64,000 nt of DNA. It comes from CAVQNQ01 sp963714205 (GTDB taxonomy: Bacteria; Acidobacteriota; Terriglobia; Bryobacterales; Bryobacteraceae). A model generated the notes under the pieces. It did not search any database. It saw nothing but the letters and a program-made list of their open reading frames with translations, and was not told the DNA's origin. Shown one piece after another: positions 57,404 through 64,000 of the stretch; position 1 is the first letter of the stretch, and every line of letters begins with the position of its first letter. Made by a program: the position numbers and the translations under genes. The stretch lies in NCBI GenBank assembly GCA_963714205.1, contig CAVQNQ010000002.1, forward strand, positions 1,612,001 through 1,676,000, in the 5' to 3' direction.

Positions 57404-59327
57404 TGAAAAACCTCTCCACGTCTTCCAGGCGCGTGGTGAATTCGTAATCGGGCAGGCTGTCGAAGAAGACTTGGCCGTAGCGTTGCTTGGTGATGCGATT
57501 GTCCAGCAGGACCAGAACGCCGCGGTCGCCGCGGCTGCGAATCAGTCGGCCGAAACCCTGCTTCAAGGCGATGGCGGCTTGCGGGATCTGGTAATCGTAG
57601 AATGGATTTCCCCCCGCCCTGCGGATGCTCTCGATGCGGGCGTTCACCACCGGATCGTTGGGCACCGCGAAAGGCAGTTTGTCTATAATCACGCAGCTCA
57701 ATTGTTCTCCCGGCACGTCCACGCCCTGCCAGAAAGAGGCCGTGGCGAACAGGACGCAGTTGGGAGTCCCGCGGAACTCCTCGAGCAGCGCGGTCTTGGG
57801 GCCGGTCCCCTGCAGCAGCGTGGGGTAATCGATCTCGAGGGAAACCTGGTCGTGCACCAGGCGCATCTGCTGGTAACTGGTGAACAGCACGAAGGCCCGG
57901 CCGCGGCTGTGCTCCAGGATGCGCGCCACCTCAGTGGCGGCGGCGCGCGGGAAGGCCGGGCTGCGCGGTTCAGGGAGGTGCTGGGGAACGTAGAGCAGCG
58001 CCTGTTTGCGGTAATCGAAGTGGCCAGGGACGATCAGGGTGCGGGCGGTCTCGACGCCCAGGCGCTTCGAGACGTAATCGAAGCTCTCCGATACCGCCAG
58101 CGTGGCCGAGGTCAAAATGGCGGTTTCCACGCGGTCGAACAGGCGTTCCGACAGAATCGCTGAAACGTCGATGGGGGTGGCCTGGAGAAAGCAGCCGCGT
58201 CCGCGCTTTTCCATCCAGAAAACGAAGTTCTCGTCGTCCTCCTCGAGCAGGAAGCGCAAGCCCATGGAAAGCTCGGCCGTGCGGCGGAACAGCGGCAGGA
58301 TCTCCTCGGGCGGATTTTGCAGCAGCTTGAGGTGCGACGAGATGAGATCGAGCGCGGCCAGCAGGTTGGTGTAGATCTCTTCGTTTTCCTCGCGGAACGC
58401 GTCGCGGCCCTGAAAGGCCACGCGCCGCTCGGTCTCCCCGAACAGGCCGAAGAACTGGATCGAGATCTCATCCAGGCTTTCGAGGATGCGGTCCAGTTCC
58501 TTGGTGCCGAACTTCTTCATGCGGCCCACAGCGGCGATATCGCGGCGCAGTTCCTGAAAGCGGTAATTGCTGACCGAGACGCCGAAGTACTGACCAGCTA
58601 CGTCTTCGATCTCGTGGGCTTCGTCGAACACCACGGCGTGATACTCGGGCAGGATGCCGCCCTCGTAGTTTTCGTCGCGGATCGAGAGGTCGGCGAAGAA
58701 CAGGTGGTGATTGACGATGACGATATCGCTTTCCTGGGCGCGCTGGTGCATCAGGGTGATGAAGCAGCGCTCGAAATTGGGGCATTTCTGGCCGGTGCAG
58801 AGGTCGCTGCGCGCGTCGAGCCGGCCCCACACGGTGCTCGATTCGGGCAAGCTGCGGATTTCGGCGCGATCGCCGAATTCGGTGCTCTTCTCCCACTCGC
58901 GGATCACCTGGAAATCGGCCACCTCCTCGAGACCGGCCAGCACCGGCTCCTTCTCCGCGTCATAGATTTTCTGGCGGCACGCGTAGTTGTTGCGGCCCTT
59001 CATGTAGCAGACCTTCAGCGGCCTCGAAAAATGCTGCTGCAAGAAGGGAACATCCTTGAAAAAGAGCTGCTCCTGAAGGTTCTTGGTGCCGGTGGAGACT
59101 ACAATGCGCTTGCCGGAGAGCAACGCCGGGACCAGGTAGGCCAGAGTCTTTCCGGTGCCCGTGCCGGCTTCGACGATGAGATGGCGCCGATCGGCGAGCG
59201 CCGATTCGACGGCCTCGGCCATTTCCACCTGCCCCGGCCGGAACTCATACCCGGGATGCCACTTGGAAAGCGTGCCGTGCCGCGAAAAAAACTGGCGCGC
59301 GCCTTCTGTCCGGGCCTGGGTGGGCAT
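57396..59327 (-). CDS. dinG: DinG/XPD-family ATP-dependent DNA helicase
   Basis: 643 aa superfamily 2 helicase. Walker A VEAGTGTGKT (about 52-61), Fe-S cluster cysteines C107/C117, C177, C182 and C188 (CYMKGRNNYAC... CTGQKCPNFERC), DEAH box VVFDEAHEIED (about 235), TSATL (motif III-like), and the C-terminal QGFGRLIRSRGDRGVLVLLDNR. It unwinds R-loop- or G-quadruplex-containing DNA in repair. Length and order fit the YoaA/DinG type. Upstream partner of queD. Confidence 0.93.
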   Translation of the reverse strand: MPTQARTEGARQFFSRHGTLSKWHPGYEFRPGQVEMAEAVESALADRRHLIVEAGTGTGKTLAYLVPALLSGKRIVVSTGTKNLQEQLFFKDVPFLQQHFSRPLKVCYMKGRNNYACRQKIYDAEKEPVLAGLEEVADFQVIREWEKSTEFGDRAEIRSLPESSTVWGRLDARSDLCTGQKCPNFERCFITLMHQRAQESDIVIVNHHLFFADLSIRDENYEGGILPEYHAVVFDEAHEIEDVAGQYFGVSVSNYRFQELRRDIAAVGRMKKFGTKELDRILESLDEISIQFFGLFGETERRVAFQGRDAFREENEEIYTNLLAALDLISSHLKLLQNPPEEILPLFRRTAELSMGLRFLLEEDDENFVFWMEKRGRGCFLQATPIDVSAILSERLFDRVETAILTSATLAVSESFDYVSKRLGVETARTLIVPGHFDYRKQALLYVPQHLPEPRSPAFPRAAATEVARILEHSRGRAFVLFTSYQQMRLVHDQVSLEIDYPTLLQGTGPKTALLEEFRGTPNCVLFATASFWQGVDVPGEQLSCVIIDKLPFAVPNDPVVNARIESIRRAGGNPFYDYQIPQAAIALKQGFGRLIRSRGDRGVLVLLDNRITKQRYGQVFFDSLPDYEFTTRLEDVERFFNV

Positions 59328-59342
59328 GAGGATGCTTCGATT

Positions 59343-59738
59343 TTAGCGTGGCGCGGCGCCGCCCCGGCCCGGCTCCGCTTGGGGCTCCGGCTTTGTCTCC
59401 GGTTTGTGATCCGGCCCCACCGCGCGCGGCTTCCTGCTCTTCAGGAACGACCCCAGCAACACCATGAGTGGCAACCCGGCCCACAGCGCGAATTTGAGCT
59501 TGCGGCCGGGCGGTTTGGGCTTGGGCTCGAGCGGATCGGAGACCGGAACGGTTTCGGGATTTTCCAGGCGCTTGCCCAGCCGCATCTGCCGGGTGTCGTA
59601 TTCGAAGTGTTTGCCGCAATCCAGGCAAACGACATAGGCTGGCCCCTGGGGAACGCCTTTCTTGCTGGCGGGCGATACGGGCCTGGACAGCCGCCGGTGG
59701 GAACATCGGAAAAGGAGATTTAAAACCGTATCGATCAT
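59343..59738 (-). CDS. Small membrane protein with zinc-ribbon-like N-terminus
   Basis: 131 aa from ATG 59738 (GGAAATG context; the frame upstream of it is not protein-like). The N-terminus has CSHRR... and VCLDCGKHFEYD (a possible CX2H/CX2C metal site). One membrane helix (KFALWAGLPLMVLLGSFL) follows at about 83-100, and then a basic/acidic Pro-rich tail. Unknown function. It precedes the DinG-like gene on the same strand by 16 bp. Confidence 0.65.
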   Translation of the reverse strand: MIDTVLNLLFRCSHRRLSRPVSPASKKGVPQGPAYVVCLDCGKHFEYDTRQMRLGKRLENPETVPVSDPLEPKPKPPGRKLKFALWAGLPLMVLLGSFLKSRKPRAVGPDHKPETKPEPQAEPGRGGAAPR

Positions 59739-59843
59739 CGCATTTCCTTCCTGGGCGGGCCTACTTCCATTGTGACAGCGCCATCGAAAATTTGCATGAG
59801 AAACCTCGGGTGTTCGAAGATACATAGTAGAGAGGGTCATGGG

Positions 59844-61439
59844 ATGGATGCATCAGAAAGCAATGTGCCTACTGGGGCCGGCAAGGCCAAGGACCACCTC
59901 ACGGTACTCAATAAGAGCGAAAAGCTGGTAGTCGCATTGCTCGAATCGGCCACGCAGGCGATCGTCGGCGTGGATCGCAGCGGCAAAATCACCCTGGCGA
60001 ACCGCCGGACCGAGGAGCTTTTCGGCTACTCGCGGGAAGATCTGCTGGGGAACCGTATTGAATTGCTGCTGCCCGAGTCCCGACGCGCGGCGCATACCGC
60101 CGAACGCGAGGATTATTTCGCACATCCGCGCGTCCGCCCCATGGGAATCGGCATGGAGCTGGCCGGCCGCCGGCGGGATGGCTCCGAATTCCCCGTGGAA
60201 GTCAGCCTCAGCTACGTGGAGACGGAAGAGGGTGTGTTCGCCATCGCATTTGTTACCGATATCACGCAGCGCAAACAGCTCGAGCAGCAGTTGACGCAGG
60301 CCCAGAAGATGGAAGCGGTGGGCCGTCTGGCGGGCGGCGTGGCGCACGATTTCAACAACATGCTGACGGTGATCTCCGGCTACAACCGCATGATCCTCGA
60401 CGAAGTCTCGACGCTCGATCCGCTGCGCGGATATGCCGAGGAGATTCTCAAAGCCGCGGACCGCGCGGCCGCGCTGACCAACCAGTTGCTGGCTTTCAGC
60501 CGGCGGCAGGTGATCCAGCCCCGCGTGATGAGCGTCAACGGGGTGATGAAGAACATCGAGAAAATGCTGCGGAGGCTGATCGGCGAGGACATCGAGTTGA
60601 CGCTGGTGCTCGATCCGGGGACGGGAAACATCAAGGCCGACCCGGCGCTCATCGAACAGGCCGTGGTCAACCTGTCGATCAACTCCCGCGATGCCATGCC
60701 GACCGGCGGCCGCATCACCATCGAGACCGCCAACGTGCGCCTGGACGAGAACTATAGCCGAACGCATCTGGGCGTCCAACCCGGCGAATTCGTGATGATG
60801 GCGCTGAGCGATACCGGTCAGGGCATGGATGCGGAAACCCGCAGCCGTATCTTCGAGCCTTTCTTCACCACTAAGGAAAAGGGCAAGGGCACCGGGTTGG
60901 GTCTCGCTACAGTCTACGGCATGGTGAAGCAGGCGGCCGGCGACATCTGGGTGTACAGCGAACCGGGAAAAGGCACCACGTTCAAGCTCTATTTTCCCCG
61001 CGTGGCCGCGCCGGTTTCCGAAACCGCCGCGAGCGAGGCACTGGATGTGAGATCTTCCGGAGCCGAGACCATTCTGGTGGTCGAAGACGAGGAGGCGGTG
61101 CGTGAGCTGACAGTCAGAATTCTTCGGCAGTTGGGCTACACCGTGCTAACGGCTGCCAGCGGCGAGGAGGCCCTCGCGGTGAGCCAGCGGCACCCCGGCG
61201 AGATCGCTCTGTTGTTGACCGATGTGATCATGCCCAACATGAGCGGAAAGCAGTTAGCCGATTTTCTGTTCCCGCTGCGTCCCCGGATGCGGGTCTTGTA
61301 TCTTTCCGGCTACACCGAGAATTCGATCATGCACCACGGCGTGCTGGACCGTGACGTGGATTTCCTGCCCAAGCCCTTCAGCCGCGATGTGCTGGCGCGG
61401 AAACTGCGCGAAGTTCTCGCGCGCAAACCGGCGGAGTAA
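59844..61439 (+). CDS. Soluble PAS hybrid histidine kinase with receiver
   Basis: 531 aa from ATG 59844 with GAGAGG about 9 nt upstream. PAS domain (about 30-145; ATQAIVGVDRSGKITLANRRTEELFGYS), kinase core with intact H-box RLAGGVAHDFNN (H168), N-box NLSINSRDAMP, GQGMDAETRSRIFEPFFTTKEKGKGTGLGL, and a C-terminal receiver with VVEDEE and acceptor Asp in LLLTDVIMPNMSG. It lacks membrane helices and so senses a cytoplasmic cue. Its closest relative in the window is the kinase at 6261, whose H-box histidine is replaced. Confidence 0.93.
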   Translation: MDASESNVPTGAGKAKDHLTVLNKSEKLVVALLESATQAIVGVDRSGKITLANRRTEELFGYSREDLLGNRIELLLPESRRAAHTAEREDYFAHPRVRPMGIGMELAGRRRDGSEFPVEVSLSYVETEEGVFAIAFVTDITQRKQLEQQLTQAQKMEAVGRLAGGVAHDFNNMLTVISGYNRMILDEVSTLDPLRGYAEEILKAADRAAALTNQLLAFSRRQVIQPRVMSVNGVMKNIEKMLRRLIGEDIELTLVLDPGTGNIKADPALIEQAVVNLSINSRDAMPTGGRITIETANVRLDENYSRTHLGVQPGEFVMMALSDTGQGMDAETRSRIFEPFFTTKEKGKGTGLGLATVYGMVKQAAGDIWVYSEPGKGTTFKLYFPRVAAPVSETAASEALDVRSSGAETILVVEDEEAVRELTVRILRQLGYTVLTAASGEEALAVSQRHPGEIALLLTDVIMPNMSGKQLADFLFPLRPRMRVLYLSGYTENSIMHHGVLDRDVDFLPKPFSRDVLARKLREVLARKPAE

Positions 61440-62225
61440 CTATTGCAGAGGCGAAAAGGCCGCGGCGCGCCACAGCGAAATATTGTTGAAATTGACGATC
61501 TGGCCACCGCGCGCCACCGACTCGGTGCGCACCTTGACCCATTCCGGATCCGCATTGAAGGCATCCCAGGCCTTCTCGCGATCCCCCAGCGTGGCGAACG
61601 GAATGATGTAGGTCAGGTTCGGCATCTCGGGGCCGATGATGGTGTCCGCGTACAGGATCGGATGCAGACCCGAACGGTGGAAAATGGCGATTTCGGACTT
61701 CGCGAAGCGTTCGTGCACCAGGCCCAACTGCCGCCCGGTGGGAGAGTGATAGACGCGGAGCTCGAAGTAGCGCGGGTTTTTCGGCTGCTCCGCGAGCGGC
61801 ATGACCTCGGGCGAAAAATCGGTGGCCTGGAGCAGCACACGCTGTAGGGTGTCGTAGGAGCCTTCGGGGTTCTTCTCGAGCTCGCCGTGCGCTTTCCGGT
61901 ATGCGGGATCTTCGGAGACGGCGCGCGCGGCCGTTTCCATCTCCTCGATACCGGAGTATCCGGTCAGCACCAGCATGGTCTGGACGTGCGGCGCCAGCAC
62001 CGCCGAAAACACGCCCACCGGGTGGACATGTTTGGCGAGTATCGGAGCCGTGGCGGTGAGGAAGTCCGTCAGCCGATTAGTCTGGTCGCCCTGATGATAA
62101 GAGAAATAATCGAGGCGGTAAAATCGGGTCTTGCGGCCCGCTTCCTGCGCCCGCTCGGGGGCGCCGGTCTGGCCTGCCAGCATACCCGCGCCTGCCATCG
62201 ATCCAACGAAGCTTCGCCGGTCCAT
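61440..62225 (-). CDS. TAT-exported NIPSNAP-family protein
   Basis: 261 aa from ATG 62225, with a twin-arginine signal (MDRRSFVGSMAGAGMLAG). Two NIPSNAP-like ferredoxin-fold repeats follow: FYRLDYFSYHQGDQTNRLTDF and YFELRVYHSPTGRQLGLVHERF, ending in DPEWVKVRTESVARGGQIVNFNN. Function unknown. Its stop abuts the hybrid kinase stop (61439/61440) with no spacer, the same layout as kinase/DUF1080. Confidence 0.85.
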   Translation of the reverse strand: MDRRSFVGSMAGAGMLAGQTGAPERAQEAGRKTRFYRLDYFSYHQGDQTNRLTDFLTATAPILAKHVHPVGVFSAVLAPHVQTMLVLTGYSGIEEMETAARAVSEDPAYRKAHGELEKNPEGSYDTLQRVLLQATDFSPEVMPLAEQPKNPRYFELRVYHSPTGRQLGLVHERFAKSEIAIFHRSGLHPILYADTIIGPEMPNLTYIIPFATLGDREKAWDAFNADPEWVKVRTESVARGGQIVNFNNISLWRAAAFSPLQ

Positions 62226-62295
62226 GTGAACTCCTCTTCGGAACATGCCCGAATCCGTAACTTACAGCGCCCCTTGCCGGAAATGCAAGCGCGGC

Positions 62296-63321
62296 TTACT
62301 CCGCGCGCGTCAGTAGCCCTTTGTACAAATCGAACACGCGCTTGAAATCCAAAGCCAGTGGCACTTCCACGGGGGTCGCTTCGGGGGCCACGCGGCGGTC
62401 CAGCGGAATGGTGGCTCCATAGAACCGGCTCCAGACGGTGGTCACATCCAGGTAGCGGGGCTCGGAGCGGGTGACGAAGCCCGGATCGAGCAGGTAGGCG
62501 GCCGGCAACTCGTCCCACAGGTATCCCACCGCCCCGGGATTCTTCAGGAAGCCGGGATAGCGCTCGCCGGCGTCCTGCCGGTACAGCTCGGTGATGGGCG
62601 TGCGCACGGCCACGATCTGGTCGAACTCGGCTTTATGGATCTGGGCCGTTTCGCATAAATCCAGAGAGAACATCACCTTGCGGGGGATGCGCGAGCGCAG
62701 CACGATCTGCGCCGCTTCCGGATCGAACCAAAAATTGAATTCGGCCGCCGGCGACGCGTTGCCCTGTACGTTGAGATTGCCGCCCATCCAGACGATCTGC
62801 TTGATGCGCGTCTCGATCTCCGGCTTGAGCCGCAGCGCCAGAGCCACGTTCGTCATCGGCCCTATCGCCAGGATGGTCATCTCGCCCGGCCGACGTTCGA
62901 TTTCGGAAATCAGGAACCCGACGGCCTCCTCGCGGTGCAGGCGGCGCACGGCTCCCGCGGGGCCGGGCGCCTGCTCGAACGCGCCCAGGTATTCGAATTT
63001 GCCCCAGCGGCGCTCGGCCTCATGCGCCATGGCGGCGGAGTGGATTAGCGGCGTTGGCGCACCGGTATAGAGCGGGATTTGCGGGCGCTTGAGCAGATCG
63101 AGCAAGCGCGCCATGAAACCGGCGCCGGCATCCGGCCAGACGTTTCCCGGCACGATGGTCACACCGGCCACGCTCACCCGCGAAGGGCTGCGCAGCAGCA
63201 TCACCAGCGCCGCGCCATCGTCGCCGAATATGCCCGAATCGGTATCGACCACCACCGTTTCGTGTGGCGCCGCGAAGGCCGCGGCCACCAGAAACCCCGC
63301 CAGGACCGGAAGGCGAAACAT
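62296..63321 (-). CDS. Exported nucleoside hydrolase (inosine/uridine-preferring type)
   Basis: 341 aa with a signal peptide (MFRLPVLAGFLVAAAFA). The Ca2+-binding DTDSGIFGDDGAAL motif (D26, D28, D34, D35) and late block NVQGNASPAAEFNFWFDPEAA are the nucleoside hydrolase hallmarks. It hydrolyses the N-glycosidic bond of ribonucleosides, here in the periplasm. It lies 58 bp upstream of (divergent from) metX. Confidence 0.9.
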   Translation of the reverse strand: MFRLPVLAGFLVAAAFAAPHETVVVDTDSGIFGDDGAALVMLLRSPSRVSVAGVTIVPGNVWPDAGAGFMARLLDLLKRPQIPLYTGAPTPLIHSAAMAHEAERRWGKFEYLGAFEQAPGPAGAVRRLHREEAVGFLISEIERRPGEMTILAIGPMTNVALALRLKPEIETRIKQIVWMGGNLNVQGNASPAAEFNFWFDPEAAQIVLRSRIPRKVMFSLDLCETAQIHKAEFDQIVAVRTPITELYRQDAGERYPGFLKNPGAVGYLWDELPAAYLLDPGFVTRSEPRYLDVTTVWSRFYGATIPLDRRVAPEATPVEVPLALDFKRVFDLYKGLLTRAE

Positions 63322-63379
63322 GTATCCTTACTATAGCCGAAAGCGCTAAAGGCTCTGCTATGATGAGAATCTCCCGCCC

Positions 63380-64000
63380 ATGATTGTCGAAACCAAGAGC
63401 GCGCGATTCGCTTCCATCTCGCTCGATGGCGGCTCGACGCTGGCGCCCATTGATGTGGCGTACGAGACTTACGGGGAATTGAACGCGGAGAAATCGAACG
63501 CCATCCTGGTGCTGCACGCCTTCTCGGGCGATGCCCACGCCGCCGGCATCAGCCAGGAAAACGGCAAGCCGGGCTGGTGGGATAACATGATCGGTCCGGG
63601 CAAGGGCTTCGACACGAACAAATACTTCGTGATCTGCGCCAACGTGCTGGGCGGGTGCCGCGGCACCACGGGACCCTCCTCCATCAACCCGGCCACCGGC
63701 TGCCCGTACGCCATGTCGTTTCCGGTGATCACCATCGGCGACATGGTGCGGCTGCAAAAGATGCTGATCGATTGGATGGGCATCCCCAAGCTGCTTTCGG
63801 TGACGGGTGGATCGATGGGCGGCATGCAGGCGCTCGAGTGGGCGGTCTCTTTCCCCGATCGCGTGGTTTCGGCCATCCCCATCGCCTGCACCACGCGGCA
63901 CAGCGCGCAGCAGATCGCCTTCAACGAGGTGGGACGCCAGGCGGTGATGGCCGACCCCGATTGGAACGGCGGCAACTATTATGGCGGCCAGCCGCCGGCG
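63380..64000 (+). CDS. metX: Homoserine O-acetyltransferase, 3'-truncated by window edge
   Basis: 207 codons visible. Alpha/beta-hydrolase that acetylates homoserine for methionine synthesis. AYETYGELNAEKSNAILVLHAFSGDAHAAG, GPGKGFDTNKYFVICANVLGGCRGTTGPSS and VTGGSMGGMQALEWA (catalytic S145) are typical of MetX. The gene runs off the window end. The family also contains succinyltransferases, so acyl specificity is assumed from the usual annotation. Confidence 0.93.
   Translation, partial: MIVETKSARFASISLDGGSTLAPIDVAYETYGELNAEKSNAILVLHAFSGDAHAAGISQENGKPGWWDNMIGPGKGFDTNKYFVICANVLGGCRGTTGPSSINPATGCPYAMSFPVITIGDMVRLQKMLIDWMGIPKLLSVTGGSMGGMQALEWAVSFPDRVVSAIPIACTTRHSAQQIAFNEVGRQAVMADPDWNGGNYYGGQPPA

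Overview
The window is high-GC, densely packed bacterial DNA with a diderm gene set (lipid A/Kdo synthesis, TAT- and Sec-exported proteins, a TonB-type C-terminal domain). The combination of a DUF1501/DUF1800 pair, a DUF1080 protein, a NIPSNAP protein, a DUF362 protein, large PAS hybrid histidine kinases, GH106/GH3 glycosidases and queuosine genes suggests a soil acidobacterium of the Solibacter/Bryobacter type. That placement is an inference from gene content; no marker gene was compared.

Layout. 1-2.2 kb: the 3' part of malQ (with a one-base frame break) and a PlsC-type acyltransferase. 2.2-4.9 kb: the tRNA-Sec gene (selC) with a small low-GC integrative element inserted at its 3' end. The element is bounded by a 25-bp direct repeat and carries a serine recombinase and one membrane coiled-coil protein. 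5-8.1 kb: an Fe-S aldo/keto reductase and a hybrid kinase that lacks its H-box histidine. 7.8-12.2 kb: a 307-bp near-perfect direct repeat of the kinase 3' end brackets a lower-GC 3.8-kb insert encoding a run of small secreted proteins. 12.2-16.1 kb: DUF1080, a secreted hypothetical protein and a WaaA-LpxK fusion. 16.4-22.2 kb: a GH2 / GH1-like / glycosyltransferase-UGM-like cassette. 22.1-25 kb: a four-subunit 2-oxoacid:ferredoxin oxidoreductase operon. 25-32 kb: an AAA+ ATPase, a CDF transporter, queE/queC, a glycosyltransferase and a polytopic membrane protein. 31.7-39.6 kb: DUF362 and polysaccharide-degrading glycosidases. 39.7-44.2 kb: DinB, a secreted hypothetical protein, uvrA and a YciI-like protein. 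44.2-47.3 kb: two paralogous membrane-anchored JAMM/MPN proteins, one with an intact metal-binding motif and one degenerate and fused to a TonB C-terminal domain. 47.4-51 kb: a phosphoesterase, DUF2891 and a Ycf46-like AAA+. 51-57 kb: a secreted beta-helix protein and DUF1501/DUF1800. 57-64 kb: queD, a DinG-like helicase, a zinc-ribbon membrane protein, a second hybrid kinase, NIPSNAP, a nucleoside hydrolase and the start of metX.

Most noteworthy: (i) the tandem MPN+/MPN- membrane pair; (ii) the selC element, whose recombinase currently borrows its C-terminus from the antisense strand of tRNA-Sec and would regain its own stop codon on excision; (iii) the 307-bp repeat-flanked secreted-protein island. 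Caution: at least five genes carry single-base frame breaks and two lack a canonical start codon, so residual sequencing indels are a real possibility.
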